Notes: generated from the sequence alone by a model not told the origin. A DNA stretch of 55,887 nt from Mycobacterium alsense (GCF_002086635.1 NZ_MVHD01000037.1:1-55887); one strand, 5' to 3'; shown: positions 8,751-18,923, counted from the stretch's first letter. Made by a program: numbers and translations.

Positions 8751-8800
8751 AATCGCAAAGGATCGCAAAGGATCGCAAAGGATCGCAAAGGATCGCAAAG
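8751..8800 (+). repeat. 10-bp tandem repeat, five copies, upstream of the second pstS copy
   Basis: AATCGCAAAG at 8751-8760 is followed by four exact GATCGCAAAG units to 8800. The array ends 15 nt before the GTG at 8815, next to the ribosome binding site GGAAGGTGAGAG. Each junction reads AAAGGA, itself Shine-Dalgarno-like. The same 10-mer occurs once more at 9927-9936, in the 3' end of the downstream pstS copy. Confidence 0.92.
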
Positions 8801-8814
8801 GAAGGTGAGAGATC

Positions 8815-9951
8815 GTGAAAACGCGTTGGTGTAGGTTCTTGACCCTGGCGGCCACCGCGCCGCTGGTGTTGGCCCTGACCGTCAGCATGGGTGCCTGCGG
8901 CTCGAACTCCAACAACGGAGCGTCGAATCAGGGGGCGGGCGGCCCGGTCGCCACGACGCCGGCGTCCGCGCCGGTGACCTTGTCGGAGACCGGCAGCACC
9001 CTGCTGTACCCGCTGTTCAACCTGTGGGGCCCGGCCTATCACGACAAGTACCCGAACGTCACGATCACCCCCCAGGGCACCGGTTCGGGCACCGGCATCT
9101 CCCAGGCGGCGGCCGGGGCGGTCGACATCGGCGCCTCCGACGCCTACCTGTCCGAGGGCGACATGGCCCAGCACAAGGGCCTGATGAACATCGCGCTGGC
9201 CATCTCCGCGCAGCAGGTCAACTACAACCTGCCCGGCGTGACCGAGCACCTCAAGCTCAACGGCAAGGTGCTGGCCGCGATGTACCAGGGCACCGTCAAG
9301 ACGTGGAACGACCCGCAGATCGCGGGCCTGAACCCCGGCGTGAACCTGCCCGCCACCCCGGTGGTCCCGCTGCACCGCTCCGACGGCTCCGGCGACACCT
9401 TCCTGTTCACCCAGTACCTGTCCAAGCAGGATCCCGACGGCTGGGGCCGCTCGCCCGCCTACGGCACCACCGTGGCCTTCCCGGCGGTGCCCGGCGCGCT
9501 GGGCGAGAACGGCAACGGCGGCATGGTGACCGGCTGCGCGGACACCCCCGGCTGCGTGGCCTACATCGGCATCAGCTTCCTCGACCAGGCCCAGCAGCGG
9601 GGGCTGGGCGAGGCGCAACTGGCCAACGCCTCCGGCAAGTACCTGCTGCCCGACGCCCAGAGCATCCAGGCCGAGGCGGCCGGATTCGCGTCGAATACGC
9701 CGGCGAACCAGGCGATCTCGCTGATCAACGGCCCGGCCCCCGACGGGTACCCGATCGTCAACTACGAGTACGCCATCGTCAACAGCGGCCAGAAGGACGG
9801 CGCCACCGCCCAGACGCTGCAGGCGTTCCTGCACTGGGCGGTCACCGACGGCAACAACGCCTCGTTCCTGGACAAGGTTCACTTCCAGCCCCTGCCGGCG
9901 TCGGTGGTCAAGCTGTCCGACGCCCAGATCGCAAAGATCAGCGGCCAGTAG
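8815..9951 (+). CDS. pstS1: Phosphate-binding lipoprotein PstS1 (38-kDa antigen homologue)
   Basis: A 378-residue lipoprotein; the cysteine of the SMGAC box is the predicted lipidation site. It matches remembered M. tuberculosis PstS1 closely: SETGSTLLYPLFNLWGP, GASDAYLSEGDM, NYNLPGV.EHLKLNGKVLAAMYQGT, HRSDGSGDTFLFTQYLSKQDP. It delivers phosphate to PstC-PstA. The GTG start has GGAAGG about eight bases upstream, right after the tandem repeat. Second member of a tandem pair; pstC follows after seven bases. Confidence 0.94.
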   Translation: MKTRWCRFLTLAATAPLVLALTVSMGACGSNSNNGASNQGAGGPVATTPASAPVTLSETGSTLLYPLFNLWGPAYHDKYPNVTITPQGTGSGTGISQAAAGAVDIGASDAYLSEGDMAQHKGLMNIALAISAQQVNYNLPGVTEHLKLNGKVLAAMYQGTVKTWNDPQIAGLNPGVNLPATPVVPLHRSDGSGDTFLFTQYLSKQDPDGWGRSPAYGTTVAFPAVPGALGENGNGGMVTGCADTPGCVAYIGISFLDQAQQRGLGEAQLANASGKYLLPDAQSIQAEAAGFASNTPANQAISLINGPAPDGYPIVNYEYAIVNSGQKDGATAQTLQAFLHWAVTDGNNASFLDKVHFQPLPASVVKLSDAQIAKISGQ

Positions 9952-9958
9952 GGATTTG

Positions 9959-11008
9959 GTGACCGCCTTCACGATGCCGCGCGCGCTCGACCGGATTCAG
10001 CAGATTCGCCGTGCGGGCCGCCCCGGCCTGGCCATCCGCTCGCTGGGCGCGGTGGGCGCGGTGATGCCGCTGCTCGCGCTCGTGTTCGTGCTGACGACGC
10101 TGCTGCTCGAGGCGCTGCCGGCGATCCGGGTCAACGGACTGCACTTCTTCACCGCCACCGACTGGAACCCGGGCAACACCTACGGCGACGCCGTCGTCAC
10201 CCGCGGCGTCCGGCACCCGGTCGGCGCCTACTACGGGGCGCTGCCGCTGATCGTCGGGACCCTGGCGACCTCCGCGATCGCCCTGATCATCGCGGTGCCG
10301 GTGTCGATCGGCGCGGCGTTGGTGATCGTGGAGCGGCTGCCCAGGCGCCTGGCGTCGGCCATCGGGATGGTGCTCGAGTTGCTCGCCGGTATCCCCAGCG
10401 TCATCGTGGGCCTTTGGGGCGCAATGACATTCGGGCCGTTCATCGCCCACCACGTCGCGCCGCTGATCGCCCGCAACGCCCCGGACGTGCCGGTGCTCGG
10501 CTACTTCCGCGGCAACACCGGCAACGGGGAGGGCATGTTCGTGTCCGGCCTGGTGCTGGCGGTGATGGTCATCCCCATCATCGCCAGCACCACCCGGGAC
10601 CTGATCCGTCAGGTGCCGGTGCTGCCCCGCGAGGGCGCGATCGCGCTGGGAATGACCGACTTCGAGTGCGCGCGCCGGGTCACGCTGCCGTGGGTGTCCA
10701 GCGGCATCATCGGAGCGGTCGTGCTCGGGCTCGGGCGCGCGCTGGGCGAGACGATGGCCGTCGCGATGGTCTCGGGCGCGGTGCTGGGTGCGATGCCCAC
10801 CAACATCTACGCGACGATGACCACCATCGCCGCCACCGTGGTGTCGCAACTGGATTCGGCGATGACCGACTTCACCGACTTCGCGGTGAAGACCCTCGCC
10901 GAGGTGTCGCTGGTGCTGATGGTGATCACGTTGCTGACGAACGTGGCGGCGCGGGCCATGGTGCGCCGGGTGTCGGGCACCGCGCTGCCGGTGGGGCGGG
11001 GGGTGTGA
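9959..11008 (+). CDS. pstC: Phosphate ABC transporter permease PstC
   Basis: About 349 residues with six predicted transmembrane segments and the inner-membrane permease signature near EGAIALGMTDFECARRVTLPWVSSG (quoted in two parts by position: about residues 222-246), the loop that contacts PstB. The GTG at 9959 follows AGGG; an ATG at 9974 is an alternative. Probably translationally linked to pstS1 (7-nt gap) and to pstA (1-nt gap). Confidence 0.93.
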   Translation: MTAFTMPRALDRIQQIRRAGRPGLAIRSLGAVGAVMPLLALVFVLTTLLLEALPAIRVNGLHFFTATDWNPGNTYGDAVVTRGVRHPVGAYYGALPLIVGTLATSAIALIIAVPVSIGAALVIVERLPRRLASAIGMVLELLAGIPSVIVGLWGAMTFGPFIAHHVAPLIARNAPDVPVLGYFRGNTGNGEGMFVSGLVLAVMVIPIIASTTRDLIRQVPVLPREGAIALGMTDFECARRVTLPWVSSGIIGAVVLGLGRALGETMAVAMVSGAVLGAMPTNIYATMTTIAATVVSQLDSAMTDFTDFAVKTLAEVSLVLMVITLLTNVAARAMVRRVSGTALPVGRGV

Positions 11009-11009
11009 G

Positions 11010-11861
11010 GTGAACGCGACCGTCCGGCGCAAGGTCGTCAACGCGCTGTTCTGGACCGCCTGCGTGTGCTGCCTGGCGGTGGTGGTCGTGCCGACGCTGT
11101 GGATGCTGCTCGAGGTCGTCTCCCGCGCGCTGCCGGTGTTCACCTGGCGCGTGGTGACCGAGAACACGCGCGGCAACGGCGGCGGCCTGCGCAACGCCAT
11201 CATCGGCACCGTCGTCGTCGGCATCGGCGTCCTGGTGGTCGGCGGTTCGGTCAGCGTGCTGACCGGGATCTACCTGTCCGAATTCGCCCGCGGCAGAACG
11301 CGATCCATCCTGCGCGGCGCGTACGAGGTGTTGTCCGGCATCCCGTCCATCGTGCTCGGCTACGTCGGCTACCTGGCGCTCGTGGTGAAGTTCCACTGGG
11401 GCTTTTCGCTGGCGGCGGGGGTGCTGACGCTGTCGGCGATGAGCATCCCCTACATCGCCAAGGCCACCGAATCCGCGCTGTCCCAGGTGCCCACCTCCTA
11501 CCGGGAGGGGGCCGAGGCGCTCGGGCTGCCGCTGGGGTGGACCCTGCGCAAGATCGTGCTCAAGTCGGCGATCCCCGGGATCGTCACCGGCCTGCTGGTG
11601 GCGCTCGCGCTGGCGGTCGGCGAGACGGCGCCGATGCTGTACACCGCGGGCTGGTCGAACTCCGCGCCGACCGGAAAGCTCACCGACTCACCGGTGGGCT
11701 ACCTGACCTACCCGATCTGGACGTTCTACAACCTGCCGTCGAAGGCCGCGCGCGCCCTGTCCTACGACGCGGCGTTCTTGCTGATCGTCTTCGTGCTGCT
11801 GTTGATCATCCTCGGCCGGCTGATCACCTGGTTGGCCCGGCGGCACTCCGAATCCCGGTAG
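11010..11861 (+). CDS. pstA: Phosphate ABC transporter permease PstA
   Basis: A 283-residue permease with an N-terminal membrane anchor and further transmembrane segments; the PstB-contact loop reads SYREGAEALGLPLGWTLRK. It pairs with PstC to form the phosphate channel. The GTG start lies one base after the pstC stop and is preceded by a G-rich ribosome binding site. Last gene of the operon; fadE25 converges 26 nt downstream. Confidence 0.93.
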   Translation: MNATVRRKVVNALFWTACVCCLAVVVVPTLWMLLEVVSRALPVFTWRVVTENTRGNGGGLRNAIIGTVVVGIGVLVVGGSVSVLTGIYLSEFARGRTRSILRGAYEVLSGIPSIVLGYVGYLALVVKFHWGFSLAAGVLTLSAMSIPYIAKATESALSQVPTSYREGAEALGLPLGWTLRKIVLKSAIPGIVTGLLVALALAVGETAPMLYTAGWSNSAPTGKLTDSPVGYLTYPIWTFYNLPSKAARALSYDAAFLLIVFVLLLIILGRLITWLARRHSESR

Positions 11862-11887
11862 CCCACGCTGGTGTCGAGCGCGACCGC

Positions 11888-13054
11888 TCAGCGCAACAAC
11901 GCCCGCGACATCACCACGCGCTGAATCTGGTTAGTGCCCTCGTAGATCTGGGTGATCTTGGCGTCGCGCATCATCCGCTCCACGGGGAAGTCGGTGGTGT
12001 AGCCCGCGCCGCCGAACAGTTGCACGGCGTCGGTGGTCACCTCCATCGCGACGTCGGACGCGAAGCACTTCGACGCCGCCGAGATGAAGCCGAGGTCGCC
12101 CTCGCCGCGCTCGGCGCGGGCGGCGGCCTGGTAGACCAGCATCCGCGCGGCTTCGACCTTCATCGCCATGTCGGCCAGCATGAACTGCACCGCCTGGAAG
12201 CTGCTGATCGACTCGCCGAACTGCTTGCGGTCCTTGGTGTAGGCGATCGCGGCGTCCAGCGCGCCCTGCGCGATGCCCACGGCCTGGGCCCCGATGGTGG
12301 GCCGGGTGTGGTCGAGGGTCGCCAGCGCGGTCTTGAAGCCGGTGCCCGGTTCGCCGATGATCCGGTCGCCCGGGATGCGGCAGTTCTCGAAGTACAGCTC
12401 GGTGGTCGGCGAGCCCTTGATGCCGAGCTTCTTCTCCTTGGGACCGACGGTGAACCCCTCGTCGTCGCGGTGCACCATGAACGACGAGATGCCGTTGGCG
12501 CCCTTGTCCGGGTCGGTCACCGCCATCACCGTGTACCAGCTCGACTGGCCGCCGTTGGTGATCCAGCACTTGGCGCCGTTGAGGATCCAGTCGTCCCCGT
12601 CGGCCTTGGCCCGGGTCCGCATGGAGGCCGCGTCGCTGCCGGCCTCGCGCTCGGACAGCGCATACGACGCCATCGCGCCGCCGGCGATCTGCGGCAGCAC
12701 CTGCTTCTTCAGTTCGTCGGCGCCCCGCAGGATCAGCCCCATGGTGCCCAGCTTGTTCACCGCCGGGATCAGCGACGCCGACGCGTCGACCCGCGCGACC
12801 TCCTCGATGACGATGCACGCCGCCACCGAGTCCGCGCCCTGCCCGCCGTACTCCTCGGGCACGTGCACGGCGTTGAAGCCCGCCGCGTTCAGCGCGTCCA
12901 GGGCCTCCTGCGGGAACCGGGCGTTCTCGTCCACGTCGGCCGCGTGGGGGGCGATCTCCTTTTCCGCCAGCGCGCGGATCGCCGCCCTCAGCTCCCGGTG
13001 CTCCTCGGGCAGTTGGTACAGATCGAACGACGGGTTTCCGGCCCATCCGGCCAT
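11888..13054 (-). CDS. fadE25: Acyl-CoA dehydrogenase FadE25
   Basis: A 388-residue flavoprotein of the acyl-CoA dehydrogenase family. Visible features are the FAD/substrate segment ASYALSEREAGSDAASM, the motif WITNGGQSSWYTV, and the C-terminal signature LFGGAGYTTDFPVERMMRDAK with IYEGTNQIQR, where the Glu of YEGT is the usual catalytic base of short-chain members. The ATG has TAGGAGG eight bases upstream. It catalyses alpha-beta dehydrogenation of acyl-CoA. It heads the order fadE25-purE-purK known from Rv3274c-Rv3276c. Confidence 0.93.
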   Translation of the reverse strand: MAGWAGNPSFDLYQLPEEHRELRAAIRALAEKEIAPHAADVDENARFPQEALDALNAAGFNAVHVPEEYGGQGADSVAACIVIEEVARVDASASLIPAVNKLGTMGLILRGADELKKQVLPQIAGGAMASYALSEREAGSDAASMRTRAKADGDDWILNGAKCWITNGGQSSWYTVMAVTDPDKGANGISSFMVHRDDEGFTVGPKEKKLGIKGSPTTELYFENCRIPGDRIIGEPGTGFKTALATLDHTRPTIGAQAVGIAQGALDAAIAYTKDRKQFGESISSFQAVQFMLADMAMKVEAARMLVYQAAARAERGEGDLGFISAASKCFASDVAMEVTTDAVQLFGGAGYTTDFPVERMMRDAKITQIYEGTNQIQRVVMSRALLR

Positions 13055-13077
13055 CGTGAGCCTCCTACGTCTCCTTG

Positions 13078-13596
13078 CTACTGACCGGTAACTTTACCCC
13101 GACGCTCCTGCAGCGCCGCGTCCTTGGCCCGCACGGTCTCGGCCAGCCCGTCCTGAAAGGCGGCCATCCGCGCGCGCAGCCGCGGGTCGGAGGACGCCAG
13201 GATGCGCACGGCCAGCAGGCCGGCGTTGCGGGCGCCGCCGATCGAGACCGTCGCCACCGGAACGCCGGCGGGCATCTGCACGATCGACAGCAGGGAGTCC
13301 AGGCCGTCCAGCCGCGCCAGCGGCACCGGCACCCCGATCACCGGCAGCGGTGTCGCGGCGGCGACCATCCCGGGCAGGTGCGCGGCGCCGCCGGCGCCGG
13401 CGATGATCACCTCCAGGCCGCGCTCCGCCGCGCCGCGAGCGTAGTCGAACATCGCCGCGGGGGTGCGGTGCGCGGACACCACCCGCACCTCGGCCGGGAT
13501 GTCGAATTCCGCCAGCGCGTCGGCGGCGTCGGACATCACCGACCAGTCGCTGTCGCTGCCCATGATCACCGCGACGCGAGCCCCGCTACTAGCCAT
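13078..13596 (-). CDS. purE: N5-carboxyaminoimidazole ribonucleotide mutase PurE
   Basis: A 172-residue enzyme of purine synthesis. MGSDSDWSVM binds the phosphate, SAHRTP holds the catalytic histidine, and GAGGAAHLPGM and GVPVPL are typical. ATG at 13596 chosen because homology starts at VAVIMGSDSDW; the longer open frame lacks similarity. It converts N5-CAIR, made by PurK, to CAIR. Its start overlaps the end of purK by eight bases, so the two are translationally coupled. Confidence 0.95.
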   Translation of the reverse strand: MASSGARVAVIMGSDSDWSVMSDAADALAEFDIPAEVRVVSAHRTPAAMFDYARGAAERGLEVIIAGAGGAAHLPGMVAAATPLPVIGVPVPLARLDGLDSLLSIVQMPAGVPVATVSIGGARNAGLLAVRILASSDPRLRARMAAFQDGLAETVRAKDAALQERRGKVTGQ

Positions 13597-14797
13597 GTGG
13601 ATCCCATCCGTCCGTCCACCGCCCGTGTGACAACCAGTGTGCCGCCCGCTCGGCGCGCTCACGCAGCCCCGCGGGGTTGGTGGCGTCCCGCTCGGTGCCG
13701 ACGAAGTTGATGTGCCCGATCTTGCGGCCGGGCCGCTCGAGTTTGCCGTAGAGGTGCACGCGGGCGTCCGGCATCCGCCCCAACAGGTGGTGCAGCCGCT
13801 CGTCCATCGTCATGGCGGGCGTCTGCGGGGCGCCCAGCACGTTGGCCATCACGGTCAGCGGGGCGAGCGCGTCGGTGCTGCCGAGCGGATAGTCCAGCAC
13901 CGCGCGCAGGTGCTGCTCGAACTGGCTGGTGCGCGCCCCGTCCATGGTCCAGTGCCCGGAGTTGTGCGGCCGCATCGCGAGCTCGTTGACCAACAGCGCT
14001 CCGTCGGCCGTTTCGAACAGCTCGACGGCCAGCACCCCGACCACGCCCAGCTCGGCGGCCAGCCGCAGCGCGAGCCGCTGGGCCGCCGAGGCGACGTCGT
14101 CGGGGAGCGCCGGAGCGGGGGCGATCACCTGCACGCAGATCCCGTCGGCCTGCACCGTCTCGACGATCGGCCACGCCGCGCCCTGCCCGAAGGGCGAGCG
14201 CGCCACCAGCGCCGACAGCTCGCGGCGCAGGTTGACCTCCTCCTCGGCCATCACCGGCACCCCGTCGGCCAGGAAGGAGGCCGCGATCTCGCGGGCGTGC
14301 GAGGGGTCGCGGGCCATCCGCACCCCGCGCCCGTCGTAACCGCCGCGGACCGCCTTCACGACCACCGGACCGCCCACCCGCGCGGCGAAGGCTTCCAGCT
14401 CCTCCGGAGTGCCGATGCCGGCGTAGCGGGGCACCGGCGCGCCCAGCTCCTCCAGCCGGCGTCGCATCACCAGCTTGTCCTGGGCGTGCAGCAGGGCCTG
14501 CGGCGGCGGCGCCACCTTCACGCCCTCGGCGACCAGCTTCTCGAGCAGGTCGGCGGGCACGTGCTCGTGGTCGAACGTCAGCACGTCGGCCCCGGCCGCC
14601 ACCCGGCGCAGGTCCTCGAGGTCGGTGTGCGAGCCGATCACCACGTCCGGGGAGACCTGGGCGGCCGACTCGTCGGGCGCGCCGGCGAGCACCCGCAGCG
14701 TCTGGCCCAGCGCGATCGCGGCCTGGTGGGTCATCCTGGCGAGTTGGCCGCCGCCGACCATGGCGACCACTGGGCGTGTACTCGGCACGGCCATCAT
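13589..14797 (-). CDS. purK: N5-carboxyaminoimidazole ribonucleotide synthase PurK
   Basis: A 402-residue ATP-grasp enzyme. MVGGGQLARM opens the nucleotide fold, VVVKAVRGGYDGRGV is the ATP-binding loop, and VELF..DGALLVNELAMRPHNSGHWT carries the metal-binding Glu and Asn. It makes N5-CAIR from AIR, bicarbonate and ATP for PurE. Two consecutive ATGs (14797, 14794) could start it. Upstream gene of the purK-purE pair. Confidence 0.95.
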   Translation of the reverse strand: MMAVPSTRPVVAMVGGGQLARMTHQAAIALGQTLRVLAGAPDESAAQVSPDVVIGSHTDLEDLRRVAAGADVLTFDHEHVPADLLEKLVAEGVKVAPPPQALLHAQDKLVMRRRLEELGAPVPRYAGIGTPEELEAFAARVGGPVVVKAVRGGYDGRGVRMARDPSHAREIAASFLADGVPVMAEEEVNLRRELSALVARSPFGQGAAWPIVETVQADGICVQVIAPAPALPDDVASAAQRLALRLAAELGVVGVLAVELFETADGALLVNELAMRPHNSGHWTMDGARTSQFEQHLRAVLDYPLGSTDALAPLTVMANVLGAPQTPAMTMDERLHHLLGRMPDARVHLYGKLERPGRKIGHINFVGTERDATNPAGLRERAERAAHWLSHGRWTDGWDPHG

Positions 14798-14880
14798 CGT
14801 GTCACGGTCCGCGGCCGTGGGGCGGTGCGGGCGCTACGGGCGCCATGACCGGGTGCGACGCCGATTCGCCGGGTAACTTT

Positions 14881-14910
14881 TTGCGTCGTTTTTGTGTCCG
14901 TCCGTACACT
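14881..14910 (+). promoter_or_regulatory. Promoter of the gtrA-like gene
   Basis: TTGCGT (14881-14886), an 18-base spacer and TACACT (14905-14910), followed after eight bases by the GTG start. Matches the housekeeping sigma pattern and gives a nearly leaderless message. Confidence 0.5.
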
Positions 14911-14918
14911 GACGGGTT

Positions 14919-15614
14919 GTGTCCTTCGCCGAAGCCACAATCGCGCGTTTGCCGCGGGTCGTTCAGCCGTATGCGCAGCGCCACCACGAACTGATCAAAT
15001 TCGCCATCGTCGGCGGCACGACGTTCGTTATCGACTCCGCGATTTTCTACACGCTGAAGCTGACGATTCTCGAGCCCAAGCCGGTGACCGCCAAGGTCAT
15101 CGCGGGCATCGTCGCGGTGATCGCGTCCTACGTGTTGAACCGGGAGTGGAGCTTCCGCGACCGCGGAGGCCGCGAGCGCCATCACGAGGCGCTGCTGTTC
15201 TTCGCGTTCAGCGGCGTGGGGGTGCTGCTGTCCATGGCGCCGCTGTGGATCTCGAGCTACGTCCTGCAGCTGCGCGTGCCGACGGTGTCGCTGACCGTGG
15301 AGAACATCGCCGACTTCATCTCGGCCTACATCATCGGCAACCTGTTGCAGATGGCCTTCCGGTTCTGGGCCTTCCGGCGCTGGGTGTTCCCCGACCAGTT
15401 CGCGCGCAACCCCGACAAGGCGCTGGAATCGGCGCTGACCGCGGGCGGCATCGCCGAAGTCTTCGAGGACGCCTTCGGGGACGACGCACAACCCAGCAAC
15501 GTCACGCTGTTGCGCGCCTGGCGCAACAGGACCCGCCGCGCGGAGTTGAGCCGTGAGCGTCAGCTCGGCGACGCGTCGGGTCCGGCGGAGCCGAGGGTGT
15601 CGAAGACCTCGTGA
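14919..15614 (+). CDS. GtrA-family membrane protein (Rv3277 homologue)
   Basis: A 231-residue protein with four transmembrane segments. It has the GtrA/DPMS family start FAIVGGTTFVIDSAIFY, the loop YVLNREWSF and the fourth-helix motif FRFWAFRRWVF. GtrA proteins are thought to flip or hold polyprenyl-linked sugars for cell-wall glycosylation. The C-terminal 70 residues are soluble and charged. No good ribosome binding site is seen; the promoter suggests a near-leaderless transcript. The 3' end overlaps the convergent PH-domain gene by 55 nt. Confidence 0.88.
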   Translation: MSFAEATIARLPRVVQPYAQRHHELIKFAIVGGTTFVIDSAIFYTLKLTILEPKPVTAKVIAGIVAVIASYVLNREWSFRDRGGRERHHEALLFFAFSGVGVLLSMAPLWISSYVLQLRVPTVSLTVENIADFISAYIIGNLLQMAFRFWAFRRWVFPDQFARNPDKALESALTAGGIAEVFEDAFGDDAQPSNVTLLRAWRNRTRRAELSRERQLGDASGPAEPRVSKTS

Positions 15615-16087
15615 TACAGCAGCGCCTGCACCTCGCGCAGGCGCGGGATGTCGGGGAACGACAACGGATCTTGTGACGCCGACTCGATGACGAGCGTCCC
15701 CGTGCGAAACATCCTCTCCCACACCCGATCCCGGAATTCCACGCTGTTGATCCGCGCCAGCGGAATGTCGATGCCGCTGCGGGTCAGCACCCCGTGCCGG
15801 TACATCACCCGGCGGCTGGTGACGACGAAATGCGTGGTGAGCCAGTTCAAGAACGGCCACAGCGTGCGCCAGCCGACGATCACCAGCCAGATCGCCCAGA
15901 TAACGCCGTGCAGAACGTTTTTGGCGACCTGCGACCAGTGCGTCGAGTTGAGGTAGCCCGAGCCGAATGCGGCCAGCGCGGTGACCAGCACGAGGACGAC
16001 GACGGGCCCGATCAAACCCTTCCAGTGGGGATGGCGGTGCAGGACGACCTGCTCGCCCGCGGCCAGGGCATTATCCGGATAGCTCAC
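15560..16087 (-). CDS. PH-domain membrane protein (Rv3278c homologue)
   Basis: A 175-residue protein starting at GTG (VSYPDNALAAGEQ). Two hydrophobic helices at about 26-45 and 58-80 are followed by a bacterial PH (YdbS/DUF304-type) domain with VTSRRVMYRHGVLTR and IPLARINSVEF. The family is membrane-associated with no settled function. It lies 10 nt after birA and is probably co-transcribed with it. Confidence 0.85.
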   Translation of the reverse strand: MSYPDNALAAGEQVVLHRHPHWKGLIGPVVVLVLVTALAAFGSGYLNSTHWSQVAKNVLHGVIWAIWLVIVGWRTLWPFLNWLTTHFVVTSRRVMYRHGVLTRSGIDIPLARINSVEFRDRVWERMFRTGTLVIESASQDPLSFPDIPRLREVQALLYHEVFDTLGSAGPDASPS

Positions 16088-16097
16088 CCGCCCGAAG

Positions 16098-16901
16098 TTA
16101 CCGCAAATGCACCACGTCACCGGCCGAAACGACGACGGTTTCGGTCCCGGTCTCCACGCACAGCCTGCCGTGGTCGTCGATGGCGTTGGCGGTCCCGACG
16201 ACCTCTTTGCCGCCGGGCAGCTCGGCGCGCACGCGGGTGCCGATGGTCAGGCTGCGCGCCCGGTAGTCGGCGGCCAGCGCCCAGTCGGCCCCGCGCGCCG
16301 CGCGCCAGGCCACGATCCGCCGGCCGAGCTCCCGCAGCACCGCGCCGACCAGCCCGCCGCGGTCGGGTGCCGCCACGCCGAGGTCGACCAGTGAGGTCGC
16401 GCCGTCGACGTCCTCGGGTGCGGCAAACACGTTGAGGCCCAAGCCGATTACCACGACCGGTCGTGACACCTCGGCGAGGATGCCCGCCAGCTTGCGCCCG
16501 TCGGCCAGCACGTCGTTGGGCCACTTGAGGCCCGCCCCGCGTCCGGTCACCTCGAGCAGCGGGTTGACCGCGTCGACGATCGCGACCCCGGCGGCCAGCG
16601 ACAGCCAGCCCCAGCCCTCGGTGGGCACGTCGACGACGCTGACACCGGCGGACATCGTGATCTGGGCCCGTGGGGTGGCCGACCAGCCGCGACCGTGGCG
16701 TCCGCGCCCGGCCGTCTGGTGCTCGGCGATCAGCACCGCGCCGGCGATGTCTTCCCCCGCGGCGGCGCGCGCCAGCAGGTCGGCGTTGGTGGAGCCGGTC
16801 CGCTCGACGACGTCGAGCCGGCGCCAGCCCAGCCCGGTCCCGATCAACTCGGCGCGCAACCCCGCCGGGTCCAGGGGCGCCTGGAGCCCATCGGTGTCCA
16901 T
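16098..16901 (-). CDS. birA: Biotin-protein ligase BirA
   Basis: A 267-residue ligase without an N-terminal DNA-binding domain, so not a repressor. ERTGSTNADL, AEHQTAGRGRHGRGW (biotinyl-AMP loop) and LKWPNDVL are all present. It attaches biotin to the carrier lysine of acyl-CoA carboxylase alpha subunits such as AccA3 at 21140. ATG at 16901 is chosen; the frame extends upstream without similarity. Divergent from accD5, with 52 bp between them. Confidence 0.94.
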   Translation of the reverse strand: MDTDGLQAPLDPAGLRAELIGTGLGWRRLDVVERTGSTNADLLARAAAGEDIAGAVLIAEHQTAGRGRHGRGWSATPRAQITMSAGVSVVDVPTEGWGWLSLAAGVAIVDAVNPLLEVTGRGAGLKWPNDVLADGRKLAGILAEVSRPVVVIGLGLNVFAAPEDVDGATSLVDLGVAAPDRGGLVGAVLRELGRRIVAWRAARGADWALAADYRARSLTIGTRVRAELPGGKEVVGTANAIDDHGRLCVETGTETVVVSAGDVVHLR

Positions 16902-16953
16902 GATCGCCCAGCCTAAAACCCCGCCGCCGGGGCTGCCGATAACATCGGGTTCC

Positions 16954-18590
<1,637 letters not shown>

Positions 18591-18594
<4 letters not shown>

Positions 18595-18680
18595 GTCGAG
18601 TGAGTGACGGGAACGAGACGAACGAATCGGACCCTGTGAGTCGAGTGAGTGACGGGAACGAGAGCAACGGGTCGGGCCCT
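18591..18680 (+). repeat. 45-bp direct repeat at the 5' end of accE5
   Basis: Two units, 18591-18635 and 18636-18680. The first 25 bases (GTGAGTCGAGTGAGTGACGG and following) are identical and the last 20 partly diverged. Each starts with an in-frame GTG and encodes (M/V)SRVSDGNE(T/S)N, then Ser/Pro. A third in-frame GTG follows at 18681. I recall M. tuberculosis accE5 having more copies of a VSDGNETNN-type repeat. Confidence 0.88.
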
Positions 18681-18923
18681 GTGAGCGACGAGACCGCCGC
18701 GGCCGGCCAGCCGCACGAGCCACACATCCACATCCTCAAGGGACACCCAACCGACGACGAGGTGGCCGCGCTGGTCGCCGTGCTGGGCTGCGCCGGTCGC
18801 GCCGCCGCGGAGCCGGCCCAGCCGGAGCGCACCCGGTGGGGGCTGCCGGTGGACCGGCTGCGCTACGCGATGTCCAACTACCAGCGCCTCACCATGCAGC
18901 AGATGACGCACATGAAGCAGTGA
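18591..18923 (+). CDS. accE5: Acyl-CoA carboxylase epsilon subunit AccE5
   Basis: A 110-residue protein. The N-terminal 30 residues are two repeats (VSRVSDGNE type), then a conserved core HEPHIHILKGHPTDDEVAALVAVL and the C-terminal WGLPVDRLRY...MTHMKQ. The epsilon subunit binds and stimulates the AccA3-AccD5 complex. The GTG at 18591 overlaps the accD5 stop by four bases; GTGs at 18636 and 18681 would give 95- and 80-residue forms without one or both repeats. Its stop overlaps the maf start (GTGA). Confidence 0.88.

Noticed and set aside
5339..8788. Very long open frame on the minus strand (1149 codons) across pstS2, pstB and the first pstS gene
   Set aside because: It is antisense to genes with clear domains and its translation is low-complexity Gly/Arg/Ala-rich; long antisense frames are expected in GC-rich DNA.
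8751..8800. Repeat array considered as a CRISPR
   Set aside because: Units of 10 bases without spacers and no cas genes nearby; this is a simple tandem repeat.
11066..13084. 672-codon plus-strand frame across pstA and fadE25
   Set aside because: Alternative-frame and antisense shadow of two well-supported genes.
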